From assembly GCA_002077045.2 (NCBI GenBank), contig KZ111144.1:81854-145853 (forward strand): a DNA stretch of 64,000 bases. The letters are read 5' to 3'. This DNA is from Rachicladosporium sp. CCFEE 5018 (lineage: Eukaryota > Ascomycota > Dothideomycetes > Cladosporiales > Cladosporiaceae). The notes under the pieces were generated by a model that saw only the letters and a list, made by a program, of their open reading frames with translations, was not told the DNA's origin and searched no databases. The position numbers and the translations under genes are program-made. Below, one piece after another: positions 50,598 to 61,295 of this stretch. Within the stretch, counting starts at the first letter, position 1; each line of letters opens with the position of its first letter.

Positions 50598-53500
50598 CTA
50601 AGGCGCCATGACGAGAGCAAGCAGCGCCATGCGCACGAACATGCCATACCTCATCTGTCGCGAAGTCAGTACATCATCCAAAACACTCAATGCGCCACTC
50701 ATCACGCCGCTACTCACCTGTCTGAAGTAAGCCGCCCTCGGGTCATCATCAACTTCCTCGCTCAACTCCAGATTCCTCGGCAGCGGATGCATAACAATCA
50801 TGTTCGCCTTTGCATCCTTCAGCGTCTTGCCGTCAACGACAAACGTATCCTTCACCTCCTCGTACAAGCTCGGGTCTTCGAAGCGCTCTTTTTGCAGGCG
50901 TGTGACGTAGAGAACGTCGGTCTTAGCTATCATCTCCGGCGTGAGGCGATCAGACTCGATGGCAAGCTGACCGCGGCTTTGCATTGAAGCGCGGACCTTC
51001 GACGGGATGGACAGAGCGGCTGGCGATGCGAGCTGGATTTGCACATTGTAGTGACGCAGGAGCTCGACAAGGGAGTGCACTGTGCGGCCGTACTTAAGGT
51101 CGCCGACGAAGGTGATGGTCAGGCCGTTGACGGTCCCAAGCTCCTCTCGCATCGTGAAAAGGTCGAGCAGCCCTTGGGTTGGGTGCTCGCGCGAGCCGTT
51201 GCCGGCATTGATAATTGGGCCGTGAGCGGCTTTAGCAGCACGCTCAGCGCTGTCGTTGTCCGGGTGACGTAGTACAATAGCATCACCATACTGATCCAGC
51301 GTGCGGATCGTATCGGCTAGACTCTCGCCCTTCTGCGTGCTGGAGTGGGACTCATTGATCATCAGAGTCTGCCCGCCGAGTCTCTTCATTGCCGCATCGA
51401 AAGACGAAGACGTGCGGGTGGAGGGTTCGAAAAACATCAAGCACAGCACTCGCCCCTTCAGGGTATCAAGACATCCATCCCGCTCAACGCCAAGGCGCAT
51501 CTCTGCCGCAACCGTGAAGAGAAGATGCAGCTCTTCCTTAGAGAACTGTTTCACGGAAATGATGTCTTTGCCCTTGAACGGTGAGCTTTTCAGCAATTCG
51601 GTAAGCGTAGGAAGCACTTCGGGCTTCGGTGGTGACAGTGGAATAGTAGGTACTTCGGCGAAAGTCTGACAGTCGATCCGCCCGATACTGAGGTCGTAGT
51701 GCTGGGCAATGGCTTCGATGAGGATTTTGGCATTCTTGACGTTGGTGACGAGTGGCGTCTGGTAGTCGACCGCCATGCGACGGGTGCGGTACCCTTTGCT
51801 CATGTAGTTTGCGGGACGACGGAAGCGGTTGGATGAGGGGAGATTGATGTATAAGTCGATGAGGTTGTTGGCGAGGGCGTGGGTGAGCGAGTATTCGTTG
51901 CGCTGCTGATCATCCTGAAGCGCCTCGAGGAACTGCACTTCGATCTCGTGCTCAGCTAGAAAGTCAGCTGTGCCTGCCGTGGCGAAGAGCTTGTAGCCTA
52001 GCTTGTAAAGCTTCTTGATGGACTCCAGCATCTCCAGCTTGTCCTTATAAGCTCCGATCGAGAAAAGAATGTTCTTCTTCGGCAGCTTGAACCCTGTTGC
52101 TATCAGACCCTTGAGGTACGCTTCGTACTTGTTCCGCCCGAAACAAGCCACCTCGCCAGTGGAAGCCATCTCGACACCCATGACTGGATCTGCGCCAGAG
52201 AGTCGCGAGAAGGAGAATTGAGGGACCTTGACACCAACGTAGTCAGGCGGAATGTTCAGAGGCGGGTACTCTTGTAGCGGTAAGCCGGCCATCGCCTTCG
52301 TCGCAAGCGCAATCATGTCCACGCCCATGACTTTCGAGACGAATGGGAAGGACCGAGATGCTCGAACATTGCACTCGATAACCTTGATCTCGTTGTCCTT
52401 TGCGATGAATTGAATGTTGTAGGGTCCGGTAACGTTAAGCGCGTCCCCAATTTTCCGGGTTGCATCCTCGATTCTGCGAACAGTCTCCGGGTCTAGATCC
52501 TGGGGTGGTAGGATCAGTGTAGCATCTCCCGAGTGAACACCGGCATTCTCGACGTGCTCGGAGATGAAGTGTCCGATCATGATACCGTTGCGAGCCACAG
52601 CATCCATCTCGATCTCCTTGGCCCCCTCGATGTATTTCGTGATCACCACTGGGTGGTCCTTCGACACATCGGCAGCCTGGTTGAGATACATGCGCAGATC
52701 GTGCTCGGAGTATACAGTATTCATCGCCGCTCCTGAGAGCACATACGATGGCCTGACCAACACAGGGTACTTGACCTTGTTGCAGAAGATCTTCGCCTCT
52801 TCAATGCTAGTCAGCTCCTTCCACTGCGGTTGATCGACACCCAGTCGGTCCAGCATGCGAGAGAACTTGTACCGGTTCTCTGCAGTGTCGATCATCTCTG
52901 GTGAGGTGCCAAGAATCTTGACATTGGAGCGGTGGAGAGGGAGGGAAATGTTGTTCGGTGTCTGACCACCCATTGAGAGGATCACACCGCTGGAGCGTTC
53001 GAGGTGATAGATGTCAAGTACTGTCTCGAGGGTGATATTCTCGAAGTACAGTCGATCGGCCTCATCGTAATCTGTGGATACTGTCTCGGGCCGTAAGTGT
53101 GTCAGCAAAGCATAGATGATTAGCTGGTAAGTGACCCGGTCAATATGCAGTGGTGGTATGTTAGTAGGGGCTTCAAGCGCTGGCGATGCTGGCTGCCAGA
53201 GCAGCGACGGCTTTCGGATGGCGTTCATTCTTGAGGTGGCGGTTCCAGTTACTCTTGGTCGAGTAGCTGAGCTTGCATGCTGCACAGTAGCGTTTAGGGT
53301 TCTTTTGCGTAGCCTTTCGCCTGTGCTTTGGTGAGGCGAGATGGTCATCGAGTACATTCTGGCGGGGGTAGGAGATGTCGCAGACAGCACAGTAGTATAG
53401 CATATCATCGCGAGCTTTGTCTTCACGAAGCTTCTGGAGGACCATGTCGTGTCCAGGCTTGGCTGCACGACGCTGCTTAACGCCTTCGTGGCGCTTCTCC

Positions 53501-56500
53501 TTGTGCTTGCGCTCCTTTTCCTCCAGCTGGTCGAAGGTGAGGCCGAAGTCACCGAGAATTAGGTCCCAGAAGGCAGGATGGGAGCAGAGACTATCATACT
53601 CCAGAGACTGCCTTCCCCAGGGACAGATATGACCCATTCCATAGTCAGACGCCATCGTACGCATGGTCCAGAACACGTAGCTGAAGGTGCCCTCCAACGC
53701 ATACATGAGGAGACGGCGTATGGTTGGTTGCCAGCTGATGGTAGAGGGATCCAACAGAGCAGACGCTTGGCTGTGAGGACATAGCCGTTGTTGATGGCCT
53801 CTGCGACCAGAGAAGAATAGTCGGCGCCGTCATCATCACGCCCGAAGCGTTGGTGCACGCCTTTGTGCTTGTCGGTCGCGACACCAGTGTATACCTTTGG
53901 ACGACGTCCAGGCTTCTCCAATAGCAGCTTATACACAGCAAACTTGTACGAGTCCCTGTTGCGTAGTTTTGGGAGACTTTTGACCCGATCAATTCCTGGA
54001 GGATCTTCGCTCTCGAGAATCTCTAAAACTCCTGGTGCAAACTCGAGTCCAGCAGCCTCAGCAATGTCTCCCAAGACAGTTCTACTGGTAATGAATTGGG
54101 CGAAGAGGTCGTTTTTTGCGTATGTTGGTGTCTCGACAAGACACTGCCAGACGATGTCCAGGGCCTTCGACACCACAGGCGGAATCATGGCTGAGATGTG
54201 ACCAGACAAATCTCAGACAACTCCACCCTGATCGTGACCTAAGAGAACGCAGGACACATCGTGTCCTTAGGTGTTCGCCACACCATGGTCCCAAAATAGG
54301 CAGCATCCGCCAAGCATTCGTCGCGTCCACCATATCCTGTAGTCCAGAGGAAGTCGCGCCTCGGAAGCCCCACACTGACACACCACACACCGCACCTTGG
54401 GGGATGGAAGCACTTACATTGTAGTTGACCATCACAGTCTTGTACCCACTGTCCCTCAGAGTGCGCACAGCTCTCACCGAGCACCAGTCGAACTCGACGG
54501 AGCTACCAATGCGGTAGACACCGCTTCCGAGCACCATGACACCTCTGTCGTCGAAGCTGATGTCATGCTCCGTCCCGTTGTAAGTCAAGTACAAGTAGTT
54601 AGTATACGCAGGGAACTCCGCGGCCACAGTATCGATCTGCTTCACAAATGGCGTAATACCAGCGTCCAGTCGTGCACGTCGGACGTGCTTCTCATTGCTG
54701 CTCCAAAAGTTCGCCAGCTGCTTATCGGAGAAGCCCTTCTCCTTCGCAGTGCGGAACAAGCTAGACGTGATGTTGTCGATTTTGTAGGTGGACATGTGCT
54801 TGCTGAAGTCGCTGAGACCCTTGAGACGACTCAAGAACCACTTGTCGATCTTCGTCATCTGCCAGATCTTCTCCACGGAGTAGCCGTTACTCATGGCGTT
54901 TGCGAGAGCGAACATGCGCTGGTCGGAGGGAGTCTGTAGCTCGGTGTCGATGTCGATTGACATGAGCGCCTCAGTCTCATTGAACCCCAAGTTGCTGGGA
55001 TCGACAGCTCGAATGGCTTTCTGAATCGCTTCCTCGAAAGTCCTGCCGATGCTCATCACTTCGCCTACGCTCTTCATGGAAGAGCCGAGAAGCGTGGAAA
55101 CTCGAGTGAACTTCTTCAGATCCCAGCGAGGGATCTTGACGACCACGTAGTCGAGCGAGGGTTCGAAGCAGGCGCATGTCACTTTGGTGACTGTGTTCTT
55201 GATCTCATTCAGCGGGATATTGAGGCCGAGCTTGGCTGCGATGAACGCCAGTGGATAGCCCGTAGCCTTTGACGCGAGTGCAGACGAACGCGAAAGACGA
55301 GCGTTGACTTCGATGATGCAGTACTCCCGGCTATCAGGATTGAGTGCATACTGGATGTTGCACTCTCCGACGACGCCGAGATGTCTGATCACCCGTGTCG
55401 CCGTGGTGCGTAGCATGTTGTAGTCCTCATCAGACAGCGTCTGCGACGGCGCAACCACGATCGAGTCTCCGGTATGAATGCCGAGCGGATCGAAGTTCTC
55501 CATGTTGCATACAGTGATGCAATTATCCTGAGCATCACGAACGACCTCGTACTCGACCTCCTTCCAGCCCTTCATACTACGCTCAATCAATATCTGCGGA
55601 CTGGCTGCGAATGCCTTATTGCACAGATCGACGAGCTGCTCCTTGTTGTCTGCGAAGCCGCTTCCAAGACCACCAAGAGCGTATGCTGCGCGAATGATGA
55701 CAGGGTAGCCGATGGTCTCCACGGCCTCGAGCGCTTCCTCAAGGTTGTTGGCTGACTTCGACTTTGCGCAAGGCGCACCAATCGACTCCATGCTCCTGGC
55801 GAATAGCTCACGATCCTCGGTAGTGATGATGGTGTCAATCGGAGTACCGAGCACCTTCACACCCAATTCCTCGAACTCATCTTTGAGCTTGATGCCGACC
55901 GACAGTGCCGTCTGACCACCAAACGTGCAGTAGATGGCATCCGGCCGCTCAAGCTTGATGACCTTGCGTACAAAGTCTGCGTTGACCGGGAGGAAGTAGA
56001 CCTTGTCTGCTAAGCCTTTCGATGTCTGAATCGTCGCGATGTTCGGATTGATCAAGATGGTGTAGATGCCTTCTTCCTTGAGAGCCTTGATTGCCTGGCT
56101 ACCGGAGTAATCGAACTCGCCGGCTTGACCGATGCTGAGGCCACCGCTACCGAGGACCAAGACTTTCTTGACATTGACTCTGGGCTTCGCAGCTGCATTT
56201 GCGGCAGCGTCGCCTCCAGGGAACTTGACGGGCGTCCGCATCTTGCTTGAGTCTTTGATGACGTCTGTGATGGTGCTGATGAAGACATCGAACAAGAACT
56301 CGGTGTCCCGTGGACCAGGCGCACTCTCTGGATGGAACTGCACACTGAAGTATGGACGATCCTTGTGCCTGATACCTTCATTGCTGTGATCGTTTGCGTT
56401 GACGAAGAGCTCGCTCCAGTCATTTGGTAGAGTATCCGCGTCCACAGCGAACCCGTGGTTTTGAGATGTGATGTAGCACTTGCCAGAGAGCAGATTTGTG

Positions 56501-57637
56501 CAAGGAATGTTATGACCTCTGTTACCGAACTTCATCTTGAGTGTGTCTGCGCCAGCAGCTCGTGCAAGTAACTGATGCCCAAGACAGATGCCGAAGATAG
56601 GTATCCGAGCCTCGTCCATCGCAGTGCGGATGTGCTCGACAGTGTCCTTCATCAAGGCAGGGTCGCCTGGTCCATTGGAGATGAAGAGACCATCGTACTC
56701 CTTCCCAGCCAGCTTCGGAAAATCGTAGTCCCAGGGCACGACTTCGACCTCGACGCCGCGCTTCACGAGGCAGCGAAGCTGGTTGTACTTGAGACCGACA
56801 TCAACACACACAACACGCACGGGTCTACCTGACGGATGATGCAACGCAGTGGACGCATCGGGGGAGTAAACCTTTGGTTTCGATGTAGAGACTATTGACC
56901 ATGATCAGACGTGATCTGCTATGTGGTACGGCTGTAGCGTGCTCACCATCAGCCACCAAGTTTCTGATATTCGGATTGTACCAGTCGATCTCCTCAAACA
57001 CTGGCACATCCTTTGTCTTGTTGCCAAAGTAGCCATTTGACCCGTTGGGTGCCACTAGGCCATTGGCGTGACCGTTCTGTACAGCAGGTGTCGCGGAGCC
57101 TGTAGGCGTTGCTGCGCCACTTGGTGTTACAGCACCATTGAGTGCTAGCATCTTCCTCGTGCCGGTCTGCTTGAGCAAGCGCCCTAGCATACTTCCTTGC
57201 TCTCGGATCCTCTTGGTCAGTGCCCGAGTGTCGACGCCGTATACTGCGGGCACATTCTGCTCTTTCAGCCATGTCCCTAGTGATGAGGTAGCGAGATGAT
57301 GTGAGTACTCCTCGCCAGAGTATGACGCTACAATGAGACCAGCAATGTGGATTTCTGCTGCCTCAAAGTGAGCTGGAAGATCCTTAAGGATCGCGTCTCT
57401 GTCCTCCCTTGAGGGAACGCCATAGTTGCCGATGAGAGGGAATGTGATGACCAAGATTTGGCCACGATATGAAGGGTCAGTGATGGACTCTGGGTAGCCG
57501 ACCATGCCAGTCTGAAAGACCAGCTCGCCAGCGACGCTGCGGTCAGCACCGAAGCTCGTTCCCTCGCAGAAGCGGACAGCTCGATCGCCGTCTTGCACCT
57601 CGAGAGCCATGAGGCTCGATTGCTGTGTTGTGGCCAT
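50598..57637 (-). CDS. URA2: Multifunctional CPSase-aspartate transcarbamylase (pyrimidine synthesis)
   Basis: First two steps of de novo UMP synthesis: glutamine-dependent carbamoyl phosphate synthetase and aspartate carbamoyltransferase. Exons 57637-56947, 56891-54418 and 53090-50598 give 1885 residues if the last intron is removed flush with the conserved sequence. Order seen: glutaminase (GICLGHQLLARAAG, with the catalytic Cys), CPSase half A (LVLGSGGLSIGQAGEFDYSG), half B (from VMVLGSGVYRIGSSVEFDW), MGS-like regulatory domain (KLGYKLFATAGTADFLAEH) and ATCase (FFEPSTRTSSSFDAA, MHPLPR). Two anomalies: a 1.3 kb ORF-bearing intron after NYN (residue 1055), and only a ~30-residue linker where fungal URA2 proteins usually carry an inactive dihydroorotase-like domain (yeast Ura2 2214 residues). 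Confidence 0.92.
53091..54417 (-). mobile_element. Large ORF-bearing intron in URA2, candidate homing element
   Basis: 1327 nt separating URA2 exons within a segment that is contiguous in other CPSases (VNYN then PETVSTDYDEAD). The 5' end is a perfect GTAAGT at 54417-54412, phase 0. Near the 3' end are a TACTAAC box (53166-53160) and a TGCTGAC box (53107-53101). The base pair before CCC GAG is GG, not AG (53092-53091); the nearest AG is CAG at 53126-53124, which would add 11 in-frame residues (LIIYALLTHLR). Other introns in this window are mostly 45-80 nt. A nuclease-like ORF lies inside on the same strand. Calling it a mobile intron is inference. Confidence 0.6.
53173..54188 (-). pseudogene. 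GIY-YIG-like / double C2H2 zinc-finger ORF nested in URA2 intron
   Basis: ORF of about 338 residues from the ATG at 54188 to the TGA at 53173, with one frame change near 53716-53732. The N-terminal part holds FAVYKLLLEKPG then PKVYTGVATDKHKGVHQRF, a GIY-YIG-like pair of strands (AVY... VYTG) followed by the helix arginine, then LLCWIPLPSAGNQP. The second frame picks up TIRRLLMYALEGTFSYVFW and DYGMGHICPWGRQSLEYDSLCSH, and ends with two zinc fingers, CAVCDISYPRQNVLDDHLASPKH shortened as CAVC...HLASPKH and CAAC...HLKNERH (both Cx2Cx12Hx5H). The natural join is NQP to TIRR, so a one-base indel breaks it. Nuclease activity is inferred from motif only; key catalytic residues were not verified. Confidence 0.65.
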
Positions 57638-58330
57638 TATGTGCTGCGTTCTGCTATGGCCAGCAGTGAGTGTTCAAATTAGTTCATGGTGAATATATGG
57701 AGTCAAAGATCAACGGACGAGCTCGAGAAATTTATTAGCAAAGCCGATCGTGCATGATCGCCCGCTAGTCCCCGTCGACACAGGGGTCCGCAGTGCACCC
57801 CTGTACGCGTCTTTTGCACTACATTGCGCGGTGGTGAATATGCTGTACATAGTGAGAAAATCCGGTGAACATATACGGTGAAGACACATCGTGGAAATGG
57901 AGAGCTTCTCGATCGCAGGCACTAGTTGACGTAGTACACAGAGGGTACGGATCCAGCCATCATATTTGCAGAGTCTCGGTTGCAGCCTCACCGAGGCGCT
58001 GTAGCCGCTCGCCAGGGTTCGCACAATGCCCAACAAGCCCATGGTCAAGATGCGGTCCCAGAATCGGGCTTCTCGCAGTTTCTCCTATCTGAGTACGCTC
58101 TCAGGCTCAACATGCACTGTACTTTCGAGTCTACCGTAGACGTTGACTTATCCAGCTAAGCAATCAGCAGGCTCGGATATGGCTTCACTACCTGTCCAGA
58201 CTGTGCTACATGCATCTACATGGCTCCAGATCATAAGTGTCGCTCATTCACTTTACCTCATAGTACAAGGCATGCAGGCTCTTCTTCAGTCTGCATCCTC
58301 TTTGCACTCCTATCCATATCGCTTTTCGCA
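57638..58330. other. Intergenic, promoter side of URA2
   Basis: Between the URA2 start and a decayed gene. Short frames only; nothing recognised. Confidence 0.5.
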
Positions 58331-59431
58331 ATGTCTAATGCAAACCCATCGAACGACACACTTCGTTTAGCTCTACAATCTTCGCCGGAAAAGTATAACA
58401 CTGATGTCCATCGTGGCTTCACCGAGGCGGCAGCTTTGGATGTCATCAGTCCAGTCATAGCTCTGCAGCAGCAGATTGATAACAGGGCTGATGCCATGGC
58501 CAATTTCTCGTGAATGGGTCGCCAAGATCATGCGCACGTTCAACGCTCGCATGCCCTCGCCAGCGATGCCGAAGGATTGGGCAATCAAGCTTCAGCCTGA
58601 ATGGAACCAGTGGTAGACTACTCACGCCGAGAGGATCGGGGCCATGTTGTCTCATCATCAACAACCAGATCTTTTACAAGCCAGAGCTACGATCCTGTTC
58701 CATGATGTGATTGAAACCCACGGCGTTACGGCTGACGGTCGCGCAGGTGTACACCGTAGTGGCGTGCGGTTTCCCCCTGATCTGTCACTCAGTTGCGTCG
58801 GCCGACTTCAGGAGATCATCCAGGCAATGGAGACCCTTGCACATGTCAGGCATGATGTGATTATGGGTAAGGCTATACCGGAGCTGATCGCAGATCCGCG
58901 TCGTTACCTAGCTACGAAGATCTCCCAGAGGTGGGTAGTCGGTAAGAACGTGTTCCGGAGTTGTTGCAAGGCGCGTCTTGAAGCTGATCCGAGCTCGGGT
59001 GGGACATCGAGGTGGCCAAAGAGAAGCACTCTCACTTACGGAAGAAACGACCGCCTCCACGCTTCAGAGGCCGAAAGGCGAATGCTGGCCAAACTGGGGA
59101 TGCACGTGGTAAGAGTGGCGGTGACCAGCCTGAATCCAACCAGCAGCCGCAGAGCGCAGTTGGGCCACTGCCTTCTGTTTCCTTGTTCAGCTCGGGCACA
59201 TCGACCCCTGGCGGACGGCATGCCATATTACGTCAAAAAGCCACGACCTTAGGGTTAGGCGTCGCGCAAGGCCAGCATGAACTTCCCAGTTCGGCGTCCG
59301 AGACCACGCTACCCGCTTCAGACGGTCAAGGAGACTCGGACGATAGCGGGGTCGGGGCTGATTTGCGCACGTTCAAGCAACTGTGTGATCGCGGTGGGTC
59401 TCCCCAGGAGGACGGTGAAGGGCGAGATTGA
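58331..59431 (+). pseudogene. Decayed protein-coding gene, family not recognised
   Basis: Coding-like segments follow each other on the plus strand but are broken. From the ATG at 58331 (MSNANPSNDTLRLALQSS) the frame runs to a stop at 58513, while ISREWVAKIMRTFNARMPSP continues one frame over from about 58503. That frame meets a TAG at 58614 directly after EWNQW and then continues open with THAERIGAMLSHHQQPD and IPELIADPRRYLATKISQRW. Near 59000 it shifts again, at a GGGTGGG run, into WDIEVAKEKHSHLRKKRPP and a Ser/Gly-rich tail ending at 59431. Three lesions in 1.1 kb indicate a relic. It could be a former host gene or a transposon protein. Confidence 0.5.
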
Positions 59432-60126
59432 CAAAGGCAAGGAAAATGAGAATGGAGAAAAGATGTGTCGGAGAGCGATGATGAGACGCGCGAGTGAGAG
59501 TGAACAGACCTTCACAGGGTACTTGGTAGACACTGTACTGAGGTGGTAGACAAGCATGATGGCGAAAGGACAGCATGGTCGTAAAAGAATGTTTCATAGA
59601 GCAGGCTGCTTGGCGGTCGTATTGCGATTCGAGATACGTGACGCCGCCTGTGATCTTCGTGAAGCGAAATTGTAGACTGGGCATATAATGTGAGATCCGC
59701 TCGTCAATAGCGCATGCAGTGAGGAGATGTGGAATCAGGGGTGAGGTTCAACCCAAACTGTCGGGTGGTGGGCTGCTCCCGCACGTCATCGGCTTTGTCT
59801 CAATCGGAGCGCACCTTACGAAGCACAGTGGCGAGGATACTCAACTCCACTCAAGTATTCCATATCATATCTAGCATCGCAAGCAATCAAGGTGAGTACC
59901 CTGTTCCGTGTCATACCCAGCACAGCCTTCGTCGCAGCAACACTACCCAGAGTAGCCCCATTCCGCCCTAGCCGAGGGTCCCCCGAGGCGTCGGGCCTTA
60001 GAAATCAACCATCATTGGCATATCTTATGCAATCAAGCAACGAAGCATCCAGTCCATCGGCGCAGCATCGTTCCTCTTGCCTTCCCAACCTCACTTCTAC
60101 ATATATTCCTCTTCGCCTCTACTTGA
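59432..60126. other. Intergenic, upstream of thioredoxin
   Basis: No gene recognised; presumably holds the thioredoxin promoter and leader. Confidence 0.5.
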
Positions 60127-60734
60127 ATGTCCGTACGCACAAACATCAGAAGAGCAGCACTCACCAGTATTCGCATTAGACCGACCACCGCATCAGCCAG
60201 CTTCATCAACACCACATACACGAGTCGCATCGCGCAACCAGCTATCACACAGAACATTTCAAGCAATCGCTTCTTCTCCGCCACAATGGGTAAGGAGGGT
60301 GTCCACAACCTTGGCTCGTGAGTCTCTTGCTTGTACTCATCCATAAGACGATCGACTAACAGCATCTCTAGCAAAGCCGACTTTGACTCCGCCCTCAGCG
60401 AGCCAGGTCTGATGGTCCTAGACTGCTTCGCAACCTGGTGTGGTCCTTGCAAGGTCATCGCGCCTCAAGTCGTCAAGTCAGTATCACTCCAATCCCTACC
60501 CTGTCCAACGCGGAACAATCTACTGACACACTCTGACTCAGGTTCTCAAACACCTACACCGACACACGCTTCTATAAGCTCGACGTCGACGAGATCCCCG
60601 ACGTCGCGCAGGAGCTCTCCGTCCGCGCCATGCCCACCTTCATCATCTTCAAAGACGGCCAGAAAGTCGGCGAAGTCGTTGGTGCCAACCCGACAGCCCT
60701 CGAGGCTGCGATCAAGCAAAACGTCGCTGCGTAG
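60127..60734 (+). CDS. Thioredoxin, with probable mitochondrial presequence
   Basis: Disulfide reductase of the thioredoxin system. Exons 60127-60317, 60372-60476 and 60542-60734 give 162 residues. The active site WCGPCK is at residues 86-91, preceded by LMVLDCFATW and followed by VRAMPTFIIFKDGQKVGEVVGANP with the cis-proline. The first 53 residues are Arg/Ser/Thr-rich without acidic residues, like a mitochondrial targeting sequence (RTNIRRAALTSIRIRPTTAS). A second in-frame ATG at 60286 (Met54) would give a 109-residue cytosolic thioredoxin starting MGKEGVHNLGS, so dual targeting from one gene is possible. Confidence 0.93.
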
Positions 60735-61295
60735 AGTGGGGCGTAGTATATCAATACTGCTCTCAATCTTAAGCACGTCGCTGTGGGGGAAGTACTGTAT
60801 GAGAAGGGTGCCGGCGCTGAAGAAAGCTGAGTCTTGAACATTAGAGGCGAGGGAAGCGAAGGTGTGCGAAGAGCATGCTATATGTAGAGCGCTGGGACAT
60901 AGTGGTAGACAGAAGTGAATACACAAGATGTGATCTTTAGACGCGATGATACCAACAGCCGTTCCTATTCTGCTACTCGTGCGCCACGTGGATCCTAACG
61001 TGGCACTACGGCAACACTGGCTGGGCTAGTAAGCCATTGGCGGATGTTTACATGCAGTGATTTCCGGGACGTCACAGCTGCGCTACAACTTGACGCGCAC
61101 TCACTTGACTCTACTCCTGAAGCAGTATCCAAATTGTTCTTTCCAGCGCCATGCGACGCCAGCTCAAAACCACCCTTTGCCGCGAGAGGACCAAGTTAAA
61201 GCAGTAAAGTGGTATCTTGTGAAAGGCAAGCACTGCAGTATTACACTCGGGCCATTCATATTTCTCAACCCATCGCCCTCACCTGCGCCTCCCGA
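60735..61295. other. Convergent intergenic region
   Basis: 3' flanks of thioredoxin and the Bqt4-like gene. No gene recognised. Confidence 0.5.
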
